The notes under the pieces were generated by a model. The model saw only the letters and a list, made by a program, of their open reading frames with translations. It had not been told where the DNA came from and searched no databases. From Pseudonocardia ammonioxydans (GTDB lineage: Bacteria > Actinomycetota > Actinomycetes > Mycobacteriales > Pseudonocardiaceae), in assembly GCF_900115005.1 (NCBI RefSeq), contig NZ_FOUY01000017.1, positions 62,001 through 126,000 on the forward strand: DNA of 64,000 nucleotides, in the 5' to 3' direction. The translations under genes and the position numbers were made by a program. Of the stretch, positions 38,066-46,873 are shown one piece after another (position 1 is the stretch's first letter; every line of letters starts with the position of its first letter).

Positions 38066-39469
38066 TCAGGGGCGGTCGATCTCGTCGGCCAGGACCGGGG
38101 TGTGCACCCGGTTCTGCTCGTGGAACCGGTTCTCCGCGTAGACGACGACGGTGGCGGCCGCGGCGGCCAGGGTGATCGGGAGCGTGAGGACCGAGCTGAG
38201 GAACGAGGCCACGACGGGGCTCCCGAACGAGAGCACCGCGCCGACCACGCCCACCACGATGCTGAACACGACCGCGAGCAGGAAGAACACCACGAACCGG
38301 CCGAGTACCGGGAAGAACCGCGGGTTGACCAGCGCGAACGTGCGCCCGATGCCCGCCCGCTCGATCACCACGACACCGGTGAGCGCACCACCGAAGATCA
38401 CCGCGAGGTAGATGCCGGGCAGCACCAGCGCGATGAACCCGATCATGACCAGGAGCCCGGCGAGCAGGCCCCATCCGATCACCGGCAGGGCCCGGGACTT
38501 CGCGAACTCGAACACGTGCTGCGGGGCGTACGGGCGCTGGGCAGCGTCGCGCACGATGACGAACACCGACGCCGCCTGGGCCAGCGCACCCAGCACCACC
38601 GACACCACGAGCAGCAGGAAGCTGACGAACAGGATCGTCGCGCTGGTCCCCGGAGTGACGAATCCCTCCGTCGGGTCGACGCCGATCTCGCCCTCGGGGT
38701 TCTGCACCCCGAGCAGCTGCAGGATCGCCTGGAGGATCGCGAGCGGCACGTAGATGGCGGCCTGGATGACCAGCAGCGGCTTCCAGCTGCGCCGCACCAC
38801 GCCGATCACCTTGGCGAACCAGTCCCCGAACGAGAACGGCACCAGCGGATCCGGCGACGTCCCGCTCGGCGGCCCGCCCGGGGCGGACGGGTAGGCGGGG
38901 TGACCGCCGGGCGTCCCGGCGCCGGCGTAGGGCTGCGCACCGGCGTGCTGCTGGTCGTACGGCTGGGCACCGTAGGGCTGCTGTCCGTACTGCTGCTGTC
39001 CGTACTGCGGCTGGTTGTACGGCTCCTGTCCGTACGGCTGGGCGCCGTAGGGCTGCTGCCCGTACTGCTGCTGGCCGTACTGCTGCTGGCCGTACTGCTG
39101 CTGGCCGTACTGCTGCTGGCCGTACCGCTGCTGGCCGTAGGCCTGTCCACCGTGCGGTTGCTGCCCGCCGTAGTGGGGCTGTTGCCCGTAGGGCTGCTCG
39201 CCGTACGGTTGCCCTCCGGAGGGCTGCTGGCCTGCGTAGGGCTGTTGGCCTGCGTAGGGCTGCTGACCGGCGTAGGGCTGCTGACCGTACGGCGCCTGCC
39301 CCGGGGGCTGATCGCCGTACTGCTGACCCTGCCCGCCGTACTGCTGGCCGTAGGGCTGCTGCGCACCGCTGTGCTCGTCACCGGTGGGCGGCTGGGCCCC
39401 CGGACCGTTCGGCGACGACCCCCCGGCCCCCTGCTGGGGGTCACCGCCCTGTGGCGGTTCGTTGCTCAT
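38066..39469 (-). CDS. Membrane protein with N-terminal YGQQ-type repeats
   Basis: A 467-residue protein. Residues about 1-210 are low-complexity Gln/Gly/Tyr/Pro with many YGQQQ and AGQQPY pentapeptides; residues about 225-455 form about six hydrophobic helices ([25 protein letters not shown] onward). The membrane part resembles the glycerophosphodiesterase-membrane-domain/DUF7544-like families seen in actinobacteria, with no known activity. TAGGGT lies 8 bases before the ATG at 39469, arguing for a leaderless transcript and against the longer frame. Gln/Tyr-rich cytoplasmic tails of this kind may phase-separate or bind partners (speculation). Confidence 0.75.
   Translation of the reverse strand: MSNEPPQGGDPQQGAGGSSPNGPGAQPPTGDEHSGAQQPYGQQYGGQGQQYGDQPPGQAPYGQQPYAGQQPYAGQQPYAGQQPSGGQPYGEQPYGQQPHYGGQQPHGGQAYGQQRYGQQQYGQQQYGQQQYGQQQYGQQPYGAQPYGQEPYNQPQYGQQQYGQQPYGAQPYDQQHAGAQPYAGAGTPGGHPAYPSAPGGPPSGTSPDPLVPFSFGDWFAKVIGVVRRSWKPLLVIQAAIYVPLAILQAILQLLGVQNPEGEIGVDPTEGFVTPGTSATILFVSFLLLVVSVVLGALAQAASVFVIVRDAAQRPYAPQHVFEFAKSRALPVIGWGLLAGLLVMIGFIALVLPGIYLAVIFGGALTGVVVIERAGIGRTFALVNPRFFPVLGRFVVFFLLAVVFSIVVGVVGAVLSFGSPVVASFLSSVLTLPITLAAAAATVVVYAENRFHEQNRVHTPVLADEIDRP
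39061..39135. repeat. Five 15-bp tandem repeats encoding YGQQQ
   Basis: CGTACTGCTGCTGGC occurs four times without change (39061, 39076, 39091, 39106), and a fifth unit at 39121 has one mismatch. Degenerate units flank it through about 38960-39370. Perfect identity suggests recent slippage expansion. Confidence 0.92.
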
Positions 39470-39477
39470 GCGCGCGG

Positions 39478-39483
39478 ACCCTA
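39478..39483 (-). promoter_or_regulatory. -10 hexamer of the YGQQ membrane protein gene
   Basis: TAGGGT on the minus strand, 8 bases before ATG 39469; no Shine-Dalgarno sequence. Confidence 0.45.
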
Positions 39484-39619
39484 GCGCTGTGCCACCGTCA
39501 CCGGGAGCGGGTTCACCGGGTCGGCCCCGTTTCGTGACCCCGATTCGTGATACCGACGAATCCGGGACACCACCGGTCCGGACCGGATCGTCGCCGGGCG
39601 ACCTGCCGGGCGGGCGTCG

Positions 39620-39625
39620 TAGGGT
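39620..39625 (+). promoter_or_regulatory. -10 hexamer of the AsnC-family gene
   Basis: TAGGGT followed by 7 bases and GTG 39633. The absence of a Shine-Dalgarno sequence supports a leaderless mRNA and decides this start. Confidence 0.5.
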
Positions 39626-39632
39626 CGGCGGC

Positions 39633-40148
39633 GTGCGCGAGATCCTCGAGTTGCTCGAACGCGACGCGGCGCTGAGCCACCACACCGTCGCGACCATGGT
39701 CGGCCTCCCGGTCGAGGAGGTCGACGCCCGGATCGCCGAATGGGAACGGACCGGGGTGATCCGCCGGCACCGGGCCGTCGTCGACTGGGCCCGGTACGAG
39801 GACGGCGGGCACGGCGTCGAACCCGCCGGCCGGACCGGTGCCCGGGTGACGGCGTTCATCGACGTGTCGGTCAGCCCGGCCCGCGGGGTCGGGTTCGACG
39901 ACGTCGCCGTCCGCATCTCCCGGTTCGACGAGGTCCGCGACTGCTACCTGGTCTCCGGCGGCCACGACCTGCGGTGCACCGTCGTCGGCCCGGACATCCG
40001 GTCGATCAGCGACTTCGTGTCCCAGAAGCTGTCCACGATCGACCGGGTGCGGTCCACGGCCACGCACTTCGTGCTGGCGACCCACAAGCGCGACGGTGAC
40101 ACCTTCACCGAACCCGAGCCGGACCACCGGCTCCCGGTGATGCCGTGA
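39633..40148 (+). CDS. Lrp/AsnC family transcriptional regulator
   Basis: A 171-residue regulator. The N-terminal helix-turn-helix is compact ([37 protein letters not shown]) and the C-terminal RAM/ligand domain has [21 protein letters not shown] and a closing [15 protein letters not shown]. It probably senses an amino acid. The stop overlaps the start of the aminotransferase gene (GTGA), so the two are one operon, a pairing typical of AsnC proteins that control their own aminotransferase. Confidence 0.9.
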   Translation: MREILELLERDAALSHHTVATMVGLPVEEVDARIAEWERTGVIRRHRAVVDWARYEDGGHGVEPAGRTGARVTAFIDVSVSPARGVGFDDVAVRISRFDEVRDCYLVSGGHDLRCTVVGPDIRSISDFVSQKLSTIDRVRSTATHFVLATHKRDGDTFTEPEPDHRLPVMP

Positions 40149-41299
40149 GGCCGCTCAACGCCACGATCTCGGCCATCCCACCCTCGGGCATCCGGCGGTT
40201 CTTCGACATCGCCGCGGAGATGGACGACGTCATCTCGCTCGGTGTCGGCGAACCCGACTTCGTGACGCCGTGGCGGATCCGCGAGGCCGGGATCTACGCC
40301 CTTGAGCACGGCTACACCACCTACACCGGCAACGCCGGGCTGCCCCGGCTGCGTGAGCTGATCTGTGCCGACCTGGCGTCGCGCTACGACGCCCACTACG
40401 ACCCCGGCACCGAGTGCCTGATCACCACCGGCGTGTCCGAGGGGCTCGACCTGGCGTTCCGGGTCCTGCTGAACCCCGGCGACGAGGTGATCGTGCCGGA
40501 ACCCTGCTATGTCGCCTACCAGCCGTGCGTGGCCTTCGCCGGGGGCACGCCGGTCGGGGTGCCGACCCGGGCCGAGGACGGCTTCGTGATCGACGTCGAC
40601 GCCGTCGAGGCCGCTGTCACCCCGCGCACCGCGGCGGTGCTGATCGGGTCACCGGCCAATCCGACCGGCGCGGTGCAGCCGCCGGAGGTGCTGCGCGCGC
40701 TCGTCGAGCTGGCCGAGCGGCACGATCTCTACCTGCTCTCCGACGAGATCTACGACCGGCTCACCTACGAGGGCACCCACACCTGCCTGGGTGCGGTCCC
40801 CGGCGCGCGGGAGCGCACCGTCGTGCTCGGCGGGTTCTCCAAGGCCCAGGCGATGACCGGCTGGCGGGTCGGCTGGCTGGCCGCACCGGCGCCGATCGCG
40901 GAGCTGTGCCTGCGGGTGCACCAGTACACGATGCTCTGCGCCCCGCACGTGTCCCAGGTGGCGGCGGTGGAGGCGCTGTCGAACGCCGAGGGTGACGTCG
41001 CCGAGATGGTCGCCGACTACGACCGGCGCCGGCGGGTCTTCGTGAAGGGCCTGCGGGAGATCGGTCTGGAGTGCCCGGAACCGGCGGGGGCCTTCTACGC
41101 GTTCCCGAGCATCCGCACCTCGGGCCTCGACGCGGAGACCTTCGCCGAACGGCTGCTGCGCGAGGAGGCGGTCGCGGTCGTGCCGGGGAGCGTGTTCGGC
41201 CCGTCCGGTGAGGGGCACGTGCGCTGCTCCTACGCGACCGCGCTGCCCCAGCTCGAGCAGGCCGTGGAGCGGATCGGGAACTTCCTGCGGCGCCTGTAG
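40145..41299 (+). CDS. Class I/II PLP-dependent aminotransferase
   Basis: A 384-residue fold-type I aminotransferase of the aspartate/aromatic group. It has ISLGVGEPDFVTPW, YTGNAGLPRLRELI, SPANPTGAVQPPEV (Asn for PLP ring), SDEIYDRLTYEG (Asp to pyridine N), the Schiff-base lysine in GGFSKAQAMTGWRVGW and a late CSYATALPQLEQA. It is close to AlaA/PatA-like enzymes, with specificity undetermined. It begins with a GTG that overlaps the AsnC gene. Confidence 0.9.
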   Translation: MRPLNATISAIPPSGIRRFFDIAAEMDDVISLGVGEPDFVTPWRIREAGIYALEHGYTTYTGNAGLPRLRELICADLASRYDAHYDPGTECLITTGVSEGLDLAFRVLLNPGDEVIVPEPCYVAYQPCVAFAGGTPVGVPTRAEDGFVIDVDAVEAAVTPRTAAVLIGSPANPTGAVQPPEVLRALVELAERHDLYLLSDEIYDRLTYEGTHTCLGAVPGARERTVVLGGFSKAQAMTGWRVGWLAAPAPIAELCLRVHQYTMLCAPHVSQVAAVEALSNAEGDVAEMVADYDRRRRVFVKGLREIGLECPEPAGAFYAFPSIRTSGLDAETFAERLLREEAVAVVPGSVFGPSGEGHVRCSYATALPQLEQAVERIGNFLRRL

Positions 41300-41315
41300 G
41301 CGCCCGGCGACCGGA

Positions 41316-41537
41316 TCAGCGGGTGATCAGGTCGTCGAACTCGCCGTCCTGCACGCCCTGCAGGAACGCGGTGATCTCGGCGCGGGTGTAGGTGACGTAC
41401 GCGCCGTCGGGCCGGGTGGAGTTGCGCACCGCGGCACCGCCGCCGGGCAGCGGGGCGACCTCGACACAGGCGCCGTTGGGGTTGCTCCGCATGCTCTTGC
41501 GCCACCGAAGACCCGTCGGGAGTTCGATCTCGCCCAT
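41316..41537 (-). CDS. DUF397 protein
   Basis: A 73-residue protein with the DUF397 pattern LRWRKSMRSNPNGACVEVAPLPGGGAAVRNSTRPDG and YTRAEITAFLQGVQDGEFD. In Streptomyces and relatives such small proteins are encoded with Scr1/WhiJ-type XRE regulators and are thought to act as their partners or antitoxin-like modulators. Here the XRE gene lies about 1.1 kb away beyond a methyltransferase gene. AAGGGA precedes the ATG at 41537. It converges on the aminotransferase gene (16-base gap). Confidence 0.88.
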   Translation of the reverse strand: MGEIELPTGLRWRKSMRSNPNGACVEVAPLPGGGAAVRNSTRPDGAYVTYTRAEITAFLQGVQDGEFDDLITR

Positions 41538-41561
41538 GACTTCCCTTTCAGACGTTCGGAA

Positions 41562-41573
41562 CAAATGCATTTG
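41562..41573. promoter_or_regulatory. Perfect 12-bp palindrome in the DUF397 promoter region
   Basis: CAAATGCATTTG, 25 bases upstream of the DUF397 ATG and in an unusually AT-rich patch. A wider inverted pair ACGTTCG (41552-41558) and CGAACGT (41599-41605) brackets it. Suitable as an XRE operator; unproved. Confidence 0.45.
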
Positions 41574-41750
41574 CAACCGTAGCAGGCATTCGATCAAGCG
41601 AACGTTGCATCGGGGCTCCTCGGGTGGCACGTTCGAGGTCTCCGTCGACCGCTACGATCGGCACGACCCGGATCCGGGTGGGCACCGAGCGTGCGCGAGC
41701 GCGCGGAACCGGAACCGTGCAGGTACGTCGAGGTGAGGAGCGGCACAGGA

Positions 41751-42566
41751 ATGGATCGAGCCCGGGCGGCCACCCCGTCGGAAGTCGACGTGAGCACACC
41801 GAGCGTGGCGCGCATGTACGACTACTATCTCGGCGGCAAGGACAACTACGAGGTCGACCGGCAGGCGTGTGCCGCGTTGTCCGAGGCGGCGCCCGGCACG
41901 GCGGCGCTGGCGATCAACAACCGGCGCTTCCTCATCCGCGCAGTGCGGTACCTGGCGCGCGAGCACGGGATCCGCCAGTTCCTCGACCACGGCTCCGGAC
42001 TGCCCACACAGGACAACGTCCACCAGGTGGCCCAGGCGGTCGACCCCGCGTCCCGGGTCGTCTACATCGACAACGACCCGATCGTGCTGGCCCACGGCCG
42101 GGCGCTGCTCGAGCAGAACGAGGCCTCCACGGTCGTCCAGGCCGACGTGCGCGACTTCGCCGCCATCTACAGCGACCCCGAGGTCACCGGGCTGCTGGAC
42201 TTCAGCAGGCCGACCGCCGCGCTGTTCCTGTCGTTCCTGCACTGCATCCCTGACTCCGACGACCCGGCCGGGCTCGTCGAGCAGGTGATGGACCGGCTCC
42301 CCCGGGGCAGCGCCGTGATCGTCTCGCACCTGGCCAGCGAGGACCCGGACGTCCGCCGCGACCTCACCGACATGATGCTCACCAACACCCAGGGCAATTG
42401 GGGCCGGGTGCGCACGCCGGACGAGGTCCGGGCGCTCTTCGGCGGGCTCTCGATCATCGAGCCCGGGCTGGTCGAGGTCTCCACCTGGCGCCCCGACGAC
42501 ATCGCCCCCGAGCTCCAGCAGACCCAGGAGTGGATCGAGTACGGCGGGATCGCGTTCAAGGAGTGA
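41751..42566 (+). CDS. SAM-dependent methyltransferase (PF04672 type)
   Basis: A 271-residue actinobacterial methyltransferase. Signature residues include VDVSTPSVARMYDYYLGGKDNYEVDR at the start, INNRRFLIRAVRYLA, FLDHGSGLPTQDNVHQVAQ (cofactor loop) and VVYIDNDPIVLAHG. The substrate of this large family is unknown. ATG 41751 follows GAGGAG at about 10 bases; the in-frame upstream ATG at 41691 is less likely. It lies divergent from DUF397 and convergent with the Scr1-type XRE gene, suggesting a three-gene module. Confidence 0.88.
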   Translation: MDRARAATPSEVDVSTPSVARMYDYYLGGKDNYEVDRQACAALSEAAPGTAALAINNRRFLIRAVRYLAREHGIRQFLDHGSGLPTQDNVHQVAQAVDPASRVVYIDNDPIVLAHGRALLEQNEASTVVQADVRDFAAIYSDPEVTGLLDFSRPTAALFLSFLHCIPDSDDPAGLVEQVMDRLPRGSAVIVSHLASEDPDVRRDLTDMMLTNTQGNWGRVRTPDEVRALFGGLSIIEPGLVEVSTWRPDDIAPELQQTQEWIEYGGIAFKE

Positions 42567-42573
42567 GCCCGGT

Positions 42574-42604
42574 GGTGCCCGGCGCCGCGACGGCGCCGGG
42601 CACC
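42574..42604. terminator. Bidirectional hairpin between convergent genes
   Basis: Perfect 14-bp stem, arms 42574-42587 and 42591-42604 (GGTGCCCGGCGCCG), loop CGA. It fills the 42-base gap between the methyltransferase and XRE stop codons, so it can end both transcripts. Confidence 0.75.
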
Positions 42605-42608
42605 CGGC

Positions 42609-43502
42609 TCAGAACATGCCGCGCAGCGAGGCGATCATCGCCTGCGTCCGGCGCGGGGTGAGCGCCGCCGCGGCCAGCCGGTCGATCAGCACCAGGTAGG
42701 TCTCGACGTCGGCCCGCTTGTCCAGGTACAGCGCGCTGGTGAGCTGCTCCAAGTAGACGATGTCGGGCAGGTCGGCGTCGGCGAAGCGCAGCAGGATGAA
42801 CGGGCCCCCGGTCGCGGCGGCCCCGCTCTGGTTGAACGGCAGCACCTGCAGGGTCACGTTCGGCAGCTCGGCGACCTTGAGCAGGTGCTCGAGCTGGTCG
42901 CGCATCGCCTGGTCGCTGCCCATCGGGCGGCGCAGCGCCGCCTCGTCGATGACCGCCCAGTACTCGGGCGCGGACGGGCCCTCCAGGATGTGCTGGCGCC
43001 CCATCCGCAGCGCGACCCGGCGGTCGATCTCCTCCGCCGGCGCCGGGCGGCCGAGCTCGATCACCGCACGCGCGTAGCCCTCGGTCTGCAGCAGGCCCGG
43101 GACGAACTGCGGCTCGTAGGTCCGGATGGTCGCCGCCGCCTGCTCCAGCCCGACGTAGGTGGAGAACCACTCCGGCATCGTGTCGCTGAACGGCTGCCAC
43201 CAGCCCGGCTCACCGGCCCGCTTGGCCAGCGCCAGCAGTTCCGCACGCTCGGACTCGTCGGTCTGCCCGTAGAGCGTCAGCAGGTCGGCCACGTCGCGCT
43301 GCTTGAACCCGACGCGGCCCGACTCCATGCGGCTGATCTTCGCCTCGGACCCGCGCAGCAGGTCCGCGGCCACCGCGCGGGTGACCCCGGCGGCCTCGCG
43401 CAGCCGCTTCAGATGGGTCCCGACGAGGATCCGCAGCGCAATCGGCCCGGTCGAGGAGTCCGCGGACGGCACTCCACCCGTGACGGAATCGCCGGTACCC
43501 AT
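42609..43502 (-). CDS. Scr1-family XRE regulator (HTH plus DUF5753)
   Basis: A 297-residue regulator. The HTH is LVGTHLKRLREAAGVTRAVAADLLRGSEAKISRMESGRVGFK; the DUF5753 domain reads TYVGLEQAAATIRTYEPQFVPGLLQTEGYARAVI and later GGPFILLRFADADLPDIVYLEQLTSALYLDKR. These regulators work with DUF397 proteins in developmental/secondary-metabolic control loci of the WhiJ type. ATG 43502 is used; an upstream ATG at 43547 would add 15 residues. Confidence 0.88.
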   Translation of the reverse strand: MGTGDSVTGGVPSADSSTGPIALRILVGTHLKRLREAAGVTRAVAADLLRGSEAKISRMESGRVGFKQRDVADLLTLYGQTDESERAELLALAKRAGEPGWWQPFSDTMPEWFSTYVGLEQAAATIRTYEPQFVPGLLQTEGYARAVIELGRPAPAEEIDRRVALRMGRQHILEGPSAPEYWAVIDEAALRRPMGSDQAMRDQLEHLLKVAELPNVTLQVLPFNQSGAAATGGPFILLRFADADLPDIVYLEQLTSALYLDKRADVETYLVLIDRLAAAALTPRRTQAMIASLRGMF

Positions 43503-43596
43503 CAACCACCCCGGAACGTGGACGAACGTGTACGGAGAGTGTGCCATGCCGTCCGGCGTGGACGGACCCGGGACCCCGCCGGGTGGCGGTCGGCGC

Positions 43597-44781
43597 TCAC
43601 CGCTCGGCGCCCCGGAACGCGGGGAACACCGGCAGTGCGGACGGGGCGTCCGGGAACCGGGCGTCCAGGGCGCCGACCACGGCGGCCGCCAGGTCCGCGG
43701 TCGCCGGCCGGTGGCTCCTCGCGGCGACCGCACCGAGACCGGTCCAGTAGTGCCGCAGCGCCGTCGAGATCCGGGGCGAGCGGCCGGCGTCGGCCCCGAT
43801 CGGGCCGTCCCGGTCCAGCACCCGGGGCAGCAGCAGCCAGGTCGACCACCACACCCACAGCAGCTGCGCGTCGACCAGCCGGGACTCGAGCAGCTCCGGG
43901 TCGTCGAGCTCCGGCCAGACCGGGGCGACCTCGGCCCGCCACGCGTCGAGCATCTGGTCGGCCACCGCCTGCGGCAGCGCGAAGCTCGCCGGGCAGGACG
44001 GGAACGGCACCCGGACGTAGGCGGCGTCGAGGACCACGTCGCGGAAACAGCCCCACTCGAAGTCGACGAACCGGACCCCCCGGCTGGTCACGAGGTTGTT
44101 GTCCGGGCAGGTGTCCGACGGGCTGAACGCCCGGAACCCGGTGCCGCCGAGCAGCCGGACCCCGCCACGGGCCTCCAGGACGGCCATCGGCCCGACCTCG
44201 ACGCCGAGGGTGCCGGCCAGCAGCTCCGGCAGCTCGGCGAGCGCGGCCCGGGCCTGGTCGGCGATCGGGTCCCGGCGGATCTTCTCCCCCAGCCGCCGCA
44301 GCAGCGCCCCGAAGTCGCCCTCGCGGCCCGCCGTCGCGGCCTGCATCCGGCCGAGCCCGCGTGCCCAGCCCAGCAGGCAGGTGCGCGCGGCGTCGCGGTC
44401 CGGGCCGAACAGCTTGTCGGCCAGCGTCATGCTGCGCCCGAGGTCCTCGAGCACCAGCAGCCGCTGCTCGGGGTCGTGCGCGATGATCACCGGGCTGGGC
44501 CGGACGTCGCTGGGCAGCGCCGTGAACAGCTGGCAGGACGCGACCTCGTAGCGGAACGGGTCGGACGCGCCCGGGTCGCCCTGGTACTGCTTGATCACAA
44601 CGCTGCGCCGGTCCGAGAACGGGTTCTGCGCCATGCGCGCCCGGGCCACGACCGAGCTGCCGCTCCCGCCGAGATCCTCCGGCTCGGAGAGCTCGACCTC
44701 CGAGCCCGCCCGCCGGGACAGCAGCCGGGCAGCCCCGGCCACCGCCGCGACCGCGCCGGGAGTCGCCTGCGGATCGGTCAT
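43597..44781 (-). CDS. APH-like phosphotransferase family protein
   Basis: A 394-residue kinase-fold protein. The nucleotide lysine is in SVVIKQYQ, the hinge in RLLVLEDLG, the catalytic-loop pattern SPSDTCPDNNLV provides Asp-x4-Asn but lacks the usual preceding His, and VRFVDFEWGCFRDVVLDAAY carries the metal-binding Asp (DFG equivalent). Actinobacterial relatives with this same catalytic loop are uncharacterised, so antibiotic resistance should not be assumed. TAGGGT stands 8 bases before the ATG at 44781, which decides the start. Confidence 0.78.
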   Translation of the reverse strand: MTDPQATPGAVAAVAGAARLLSRRAGSEVELSEPEDLGGSGSSVVARARMAQNPFSDRRSVVIKQYQGDPGASDPFRYEVASCQLFTALPSDVRPSPVIIAHDPEQRLLVLEDLGRSMTLADKLFGPDRDAARTCLLGWARGLGRMQAATAGREGDFGALLRRLGEKIRRDPIADQARAALAELPELLAGTLGVEVGPMAVLEARGGVRLLGGTGFRAFSPSDTCPDNNLVTSRGVRFVDFEWGCFRDVVLDAAYVRVPFPSCPASFALPQAVADQMLDAWRAEVAPVWPELDDPELLESRLVDAQLLWVWWSTWLLLPRVLDRDGPIGADAGRSPRISTALRHYWTGLGAVAARSHRPATADLAAAVVGALDARFPDAPSALPVFPAFRGAER

Positions 44782-44789
44782 CGCCGGGA

Positions 44790-44795
44790 ACCCTA
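44790..44795 (-). promoter_or_regulatory. -10 hexamer of the phosphotransferase gene
   Basis: TAGGGT on the minus strand, 8 bases before ATG 44781; leaderless pattern with no Shine-Dalgarno sequence. Confidence 0.45.
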
Positions 44796-44871
44796 CCCGT
44801 CGCCGGGCCCCGGGCCCGTGCTCCGACGCCGGGAATCCGCGGGACCGGACCGCTCGTGTGGGCAGCACCGG

Positions 44872-46716
44872 CTACGCCGACGGCCCCGGCTTCTCCGGGG
44901 CACCACCGCCCGTCTCACCGGGCTTGCCGGGCGCCGAACCGCCGGGCGCGGGGCGCGCCGGGGTGGCGTCCACGCCGGCCTCCTTGCGCTGCGCGGCCGT
45001 GATCGGCGCCGGCGCCTGGGTCAGCGGGTCGAAGCCGCCACCGGTCTTCGGGAACGCGATGACCTCGCGGATCGAGTCGACGCCGGCGAGCAGCGCGGTG
45101 ATCCGGTCCCAGCCGAACGCGATGCCGCCGTGCGGCGGCGGGCCGTAGGAGAACGCGTCGAGCAGGAAGCCGAACTTCTCCTTGGCCTCGACCTCGGTCA
45201 GGCCCATCACCTCGAAGACCCGCTTCTGGACGTCCGCGTCGTGGATACGGATCGAGCCGCCGCCGATCTCGTTGCCGTTGCAGACGATGTCGTAGGCGTA
45301 GGCCAGCGCGCTGCCCGGGTCCTGCTCGAACGTGTCGATCCAGTCCGGGGTCGGCGAGGTGAACGCGTGGTGCAGCGCGGTCCAGGCACCGCCGCCGACG
45401 GCGACGTCGTCGGTGTCGGCGGTGGACTCGAACAGCGGGGCGTCCACGATCCAGACGAACGACCAGGCGGACTCGTCGACGGCCCCGATCCGGCGGGCGA
45501 TCTCGCCGCGGGCCGCGCCCAGCAGCGCACGCGCCTCGCTCGGCGTGCCGGCGGCGAAGAAGATGCAGTCCCCGGGGTTCGCACCGGCGGCCGCGGCCAG
45601 CCCGTCCCGCTCGGTCTCGGACAGGTTCTTGACGACCGGGCCGCGCTCGTCGACGGTGCCGTCCTCGCCGATCAGGACGTAGGCCAGCCCGCGCGCACCG
45701 CGCTGCTTGGCCCACTCCTGCCAGCCGTCGAGCACCTTGCGCGGCTGCGACGCCCCGCCCGGCATGACCACGGCACCGACGTAGGGGTTCTGGAAGACCC
45801 GGAAGCCGGTGTTCGCGAAGTACGCCGTCAGCTCGGTGAGCTCGATGCCGAAACGCAGGTCCGGCTTGTCCGACCCGAACCGGGACATGGCCTCGGCGTA
45901 GCTCATCCGCGGGATCGGCGTCGTGATCTCGTGGCCGACCAGCTTCCACAGCGCGACCAGCACCCGCTCGGCGAGCGCGATCACGTCGTCCTGCTCGACG
46001 AAGCTCATCTCGATGTCGAGCTGGGTGAACTCGGGCTGGCGGTCCGCGCGGAAGTCCTCGTCGCGGTAGCAGCGCGCGATCTGGTAGTAGCGCTCCAGCC
46101 CGCCGACCATGAGCAGCTGCTTGAACAGCTGCGGGCTCTGCGGCAGGGCGTACCAGGAGCCGGGCCGCAGCCGGGCCGGGACCAGGAAGTCGCGCGCGCC
46201 CTCGGGGGTGGAACGGGTCAGCGTCGGGGTCTCGACCTCGATGAAGTCCTCGGCGGCGAGCACGTCGCGGGCGGCCTTGTTGACGTCGCTGCGCAGCTTC
46301 ATCACCGAGGCCGGGCCGGAGCGGCGCAGGTCCAGGTAGCGGTGGGTCAGCCGGATCTCCTCGCCGACCCCGGCGTGCTCGTCGATCGGGAACGGCAGCG
46401 GCGCCGACTCCGACAGCACGGTCAGCTCGGTGACCGTGACCTCGATGTCCCCGGTGGGCAGCTCCGCGTTCTCGTTGCCCGCGGGCCGGAGGTCCACCCG
46501 GCCGACGACCTGGACGCAGTACTCCGACCGCAGCCTGTGCGCGCGCTCGGCCATCTCGCCCTCGCGGAACACGACCTGGGCGGAGCCCGACCGGTCGCGC
46601 AGGTCGATGAAGATCACGCCACCGTGATCGCGGCGGCGGGCCACCCATCCGGCGAGGGTCACGGTCTGGCCGGCGTTCTCGGCGCGCAGCGCGCCGACGG
46701 GATGGGTTCGCATCAC
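44872..46716 (-). CDS. aspS: Aspartyl-tRNA synthetase (AspRS, probably tRNA-Asn-tolerant type)
   Basis: A class IIb synthetase of about 614 residues. It has an anticodon-binding OB domain ([27 protein letters not shown]), motif 2 [26 protein letters not shown], the bacterial GAD insertion and motif 3 [11 protein letters not shown]. Bacterial AspRS in actinobacteria usually also mischarges tRNA-Asn for GatCAB; that is family knowledge. GTG 46716 and ATG 46713 are adjacent starts; TAGCCT 8 bases before the GTG favours a leaderless message. The last 55 residues are a Pro/Gly/Ala-rich tail. Confidence 0.96.
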   Translation of the reverse strand: MMRTHPVGALRAENAGQTVTLAGWVARRRDHGGVIFIDLRDRSGSAQVVFREGEMAERAHRLRSEYCVQVVGRVDLRPAGNENAELPTGDIEVTVTELTVLSESAPLPFPIDEHAGVGEEIRLTHRYLDLRRSGPASVMKLRSDVNKAARDVLAAEDFIEVETPTLTRSTPEGARDFLVPARLRPGSWYALPQSPQLFKQLLMVGGLERYYQIARCYRDEDFRADRQPEFTQLDIEMSFVEQDDVIALAERVLVALWKLVGHEITTPIPRMSYAEAMSRFGSDKPDLRFGIELTELTAYFANTGFRVFQNPYVGAVVMPGGASQPRKVLDGWQEWAKQRGARGLAYVLIGEDGTVDERGPVVKNLSETERDGLAAAAGANPGDCIFFAAGTPSEARALLGAARGEIARRIGAVDESAWSFVWIVDAPLFESTADTDDVAVGGGAWTALHHAFTSPTPDWIDTFEQDPGSALAYAYDIVCNGNEIGGGSIRIHDADVQKRVFEVMGLTEVEAKEKFGFLLDAFSYGPPPHGGIAFGWDRITALLAGVDSIREVIAFPKTGGGFDPLTQAPAPITAAQRKEAGVDATPARPAPGGSAPGKPGETGGGAPEKPGPSA

Positions 46717-46724
46717 GGCGGTCA

Positions 46725-46730
46725 AGGCTA
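46725..46730 (-). promoter_or_regulatory. -10 hexamer of aspS
   Basis: TAGCCT on the minus strand, 8 bases before GTG 46716; no Shine-Dalgarno sequence. Confidence 0.4.
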
Positions 46731-46873
46731 TCGGCCCGCCCCGGCCGGTCGGCGACCAGGCTTCGGATGCCCGACCCGGAACCGGCGGGTGGTGACGACG
46801 ACGGCCCGGGCGCCGACCCGGGGAGCGCACCCGGGGTGCACCGGGGGCGCGACGCCGGAGCCTCACAGCAGGC

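Noticed and set aside
39061..39135. Possible CRISPR-like or regulatory repeat array
   Set aside because: The 15-bp units abut without spacers and code for YGQQQ in a membrane protein.
43597..44781. Aminoglycoside resistance gene
   Set aside because: The kinase fold is clear, but the catalytic loop lacks the usual His and matches uncharacterised housekeeping-like actinobacterial proteins; no resistance context.
46717..46873. Possible small gene between aspS and the radical SAM gene
   Set aside because: No start codon with ribosome binding site or leaderless promoter and no typical codon bias.
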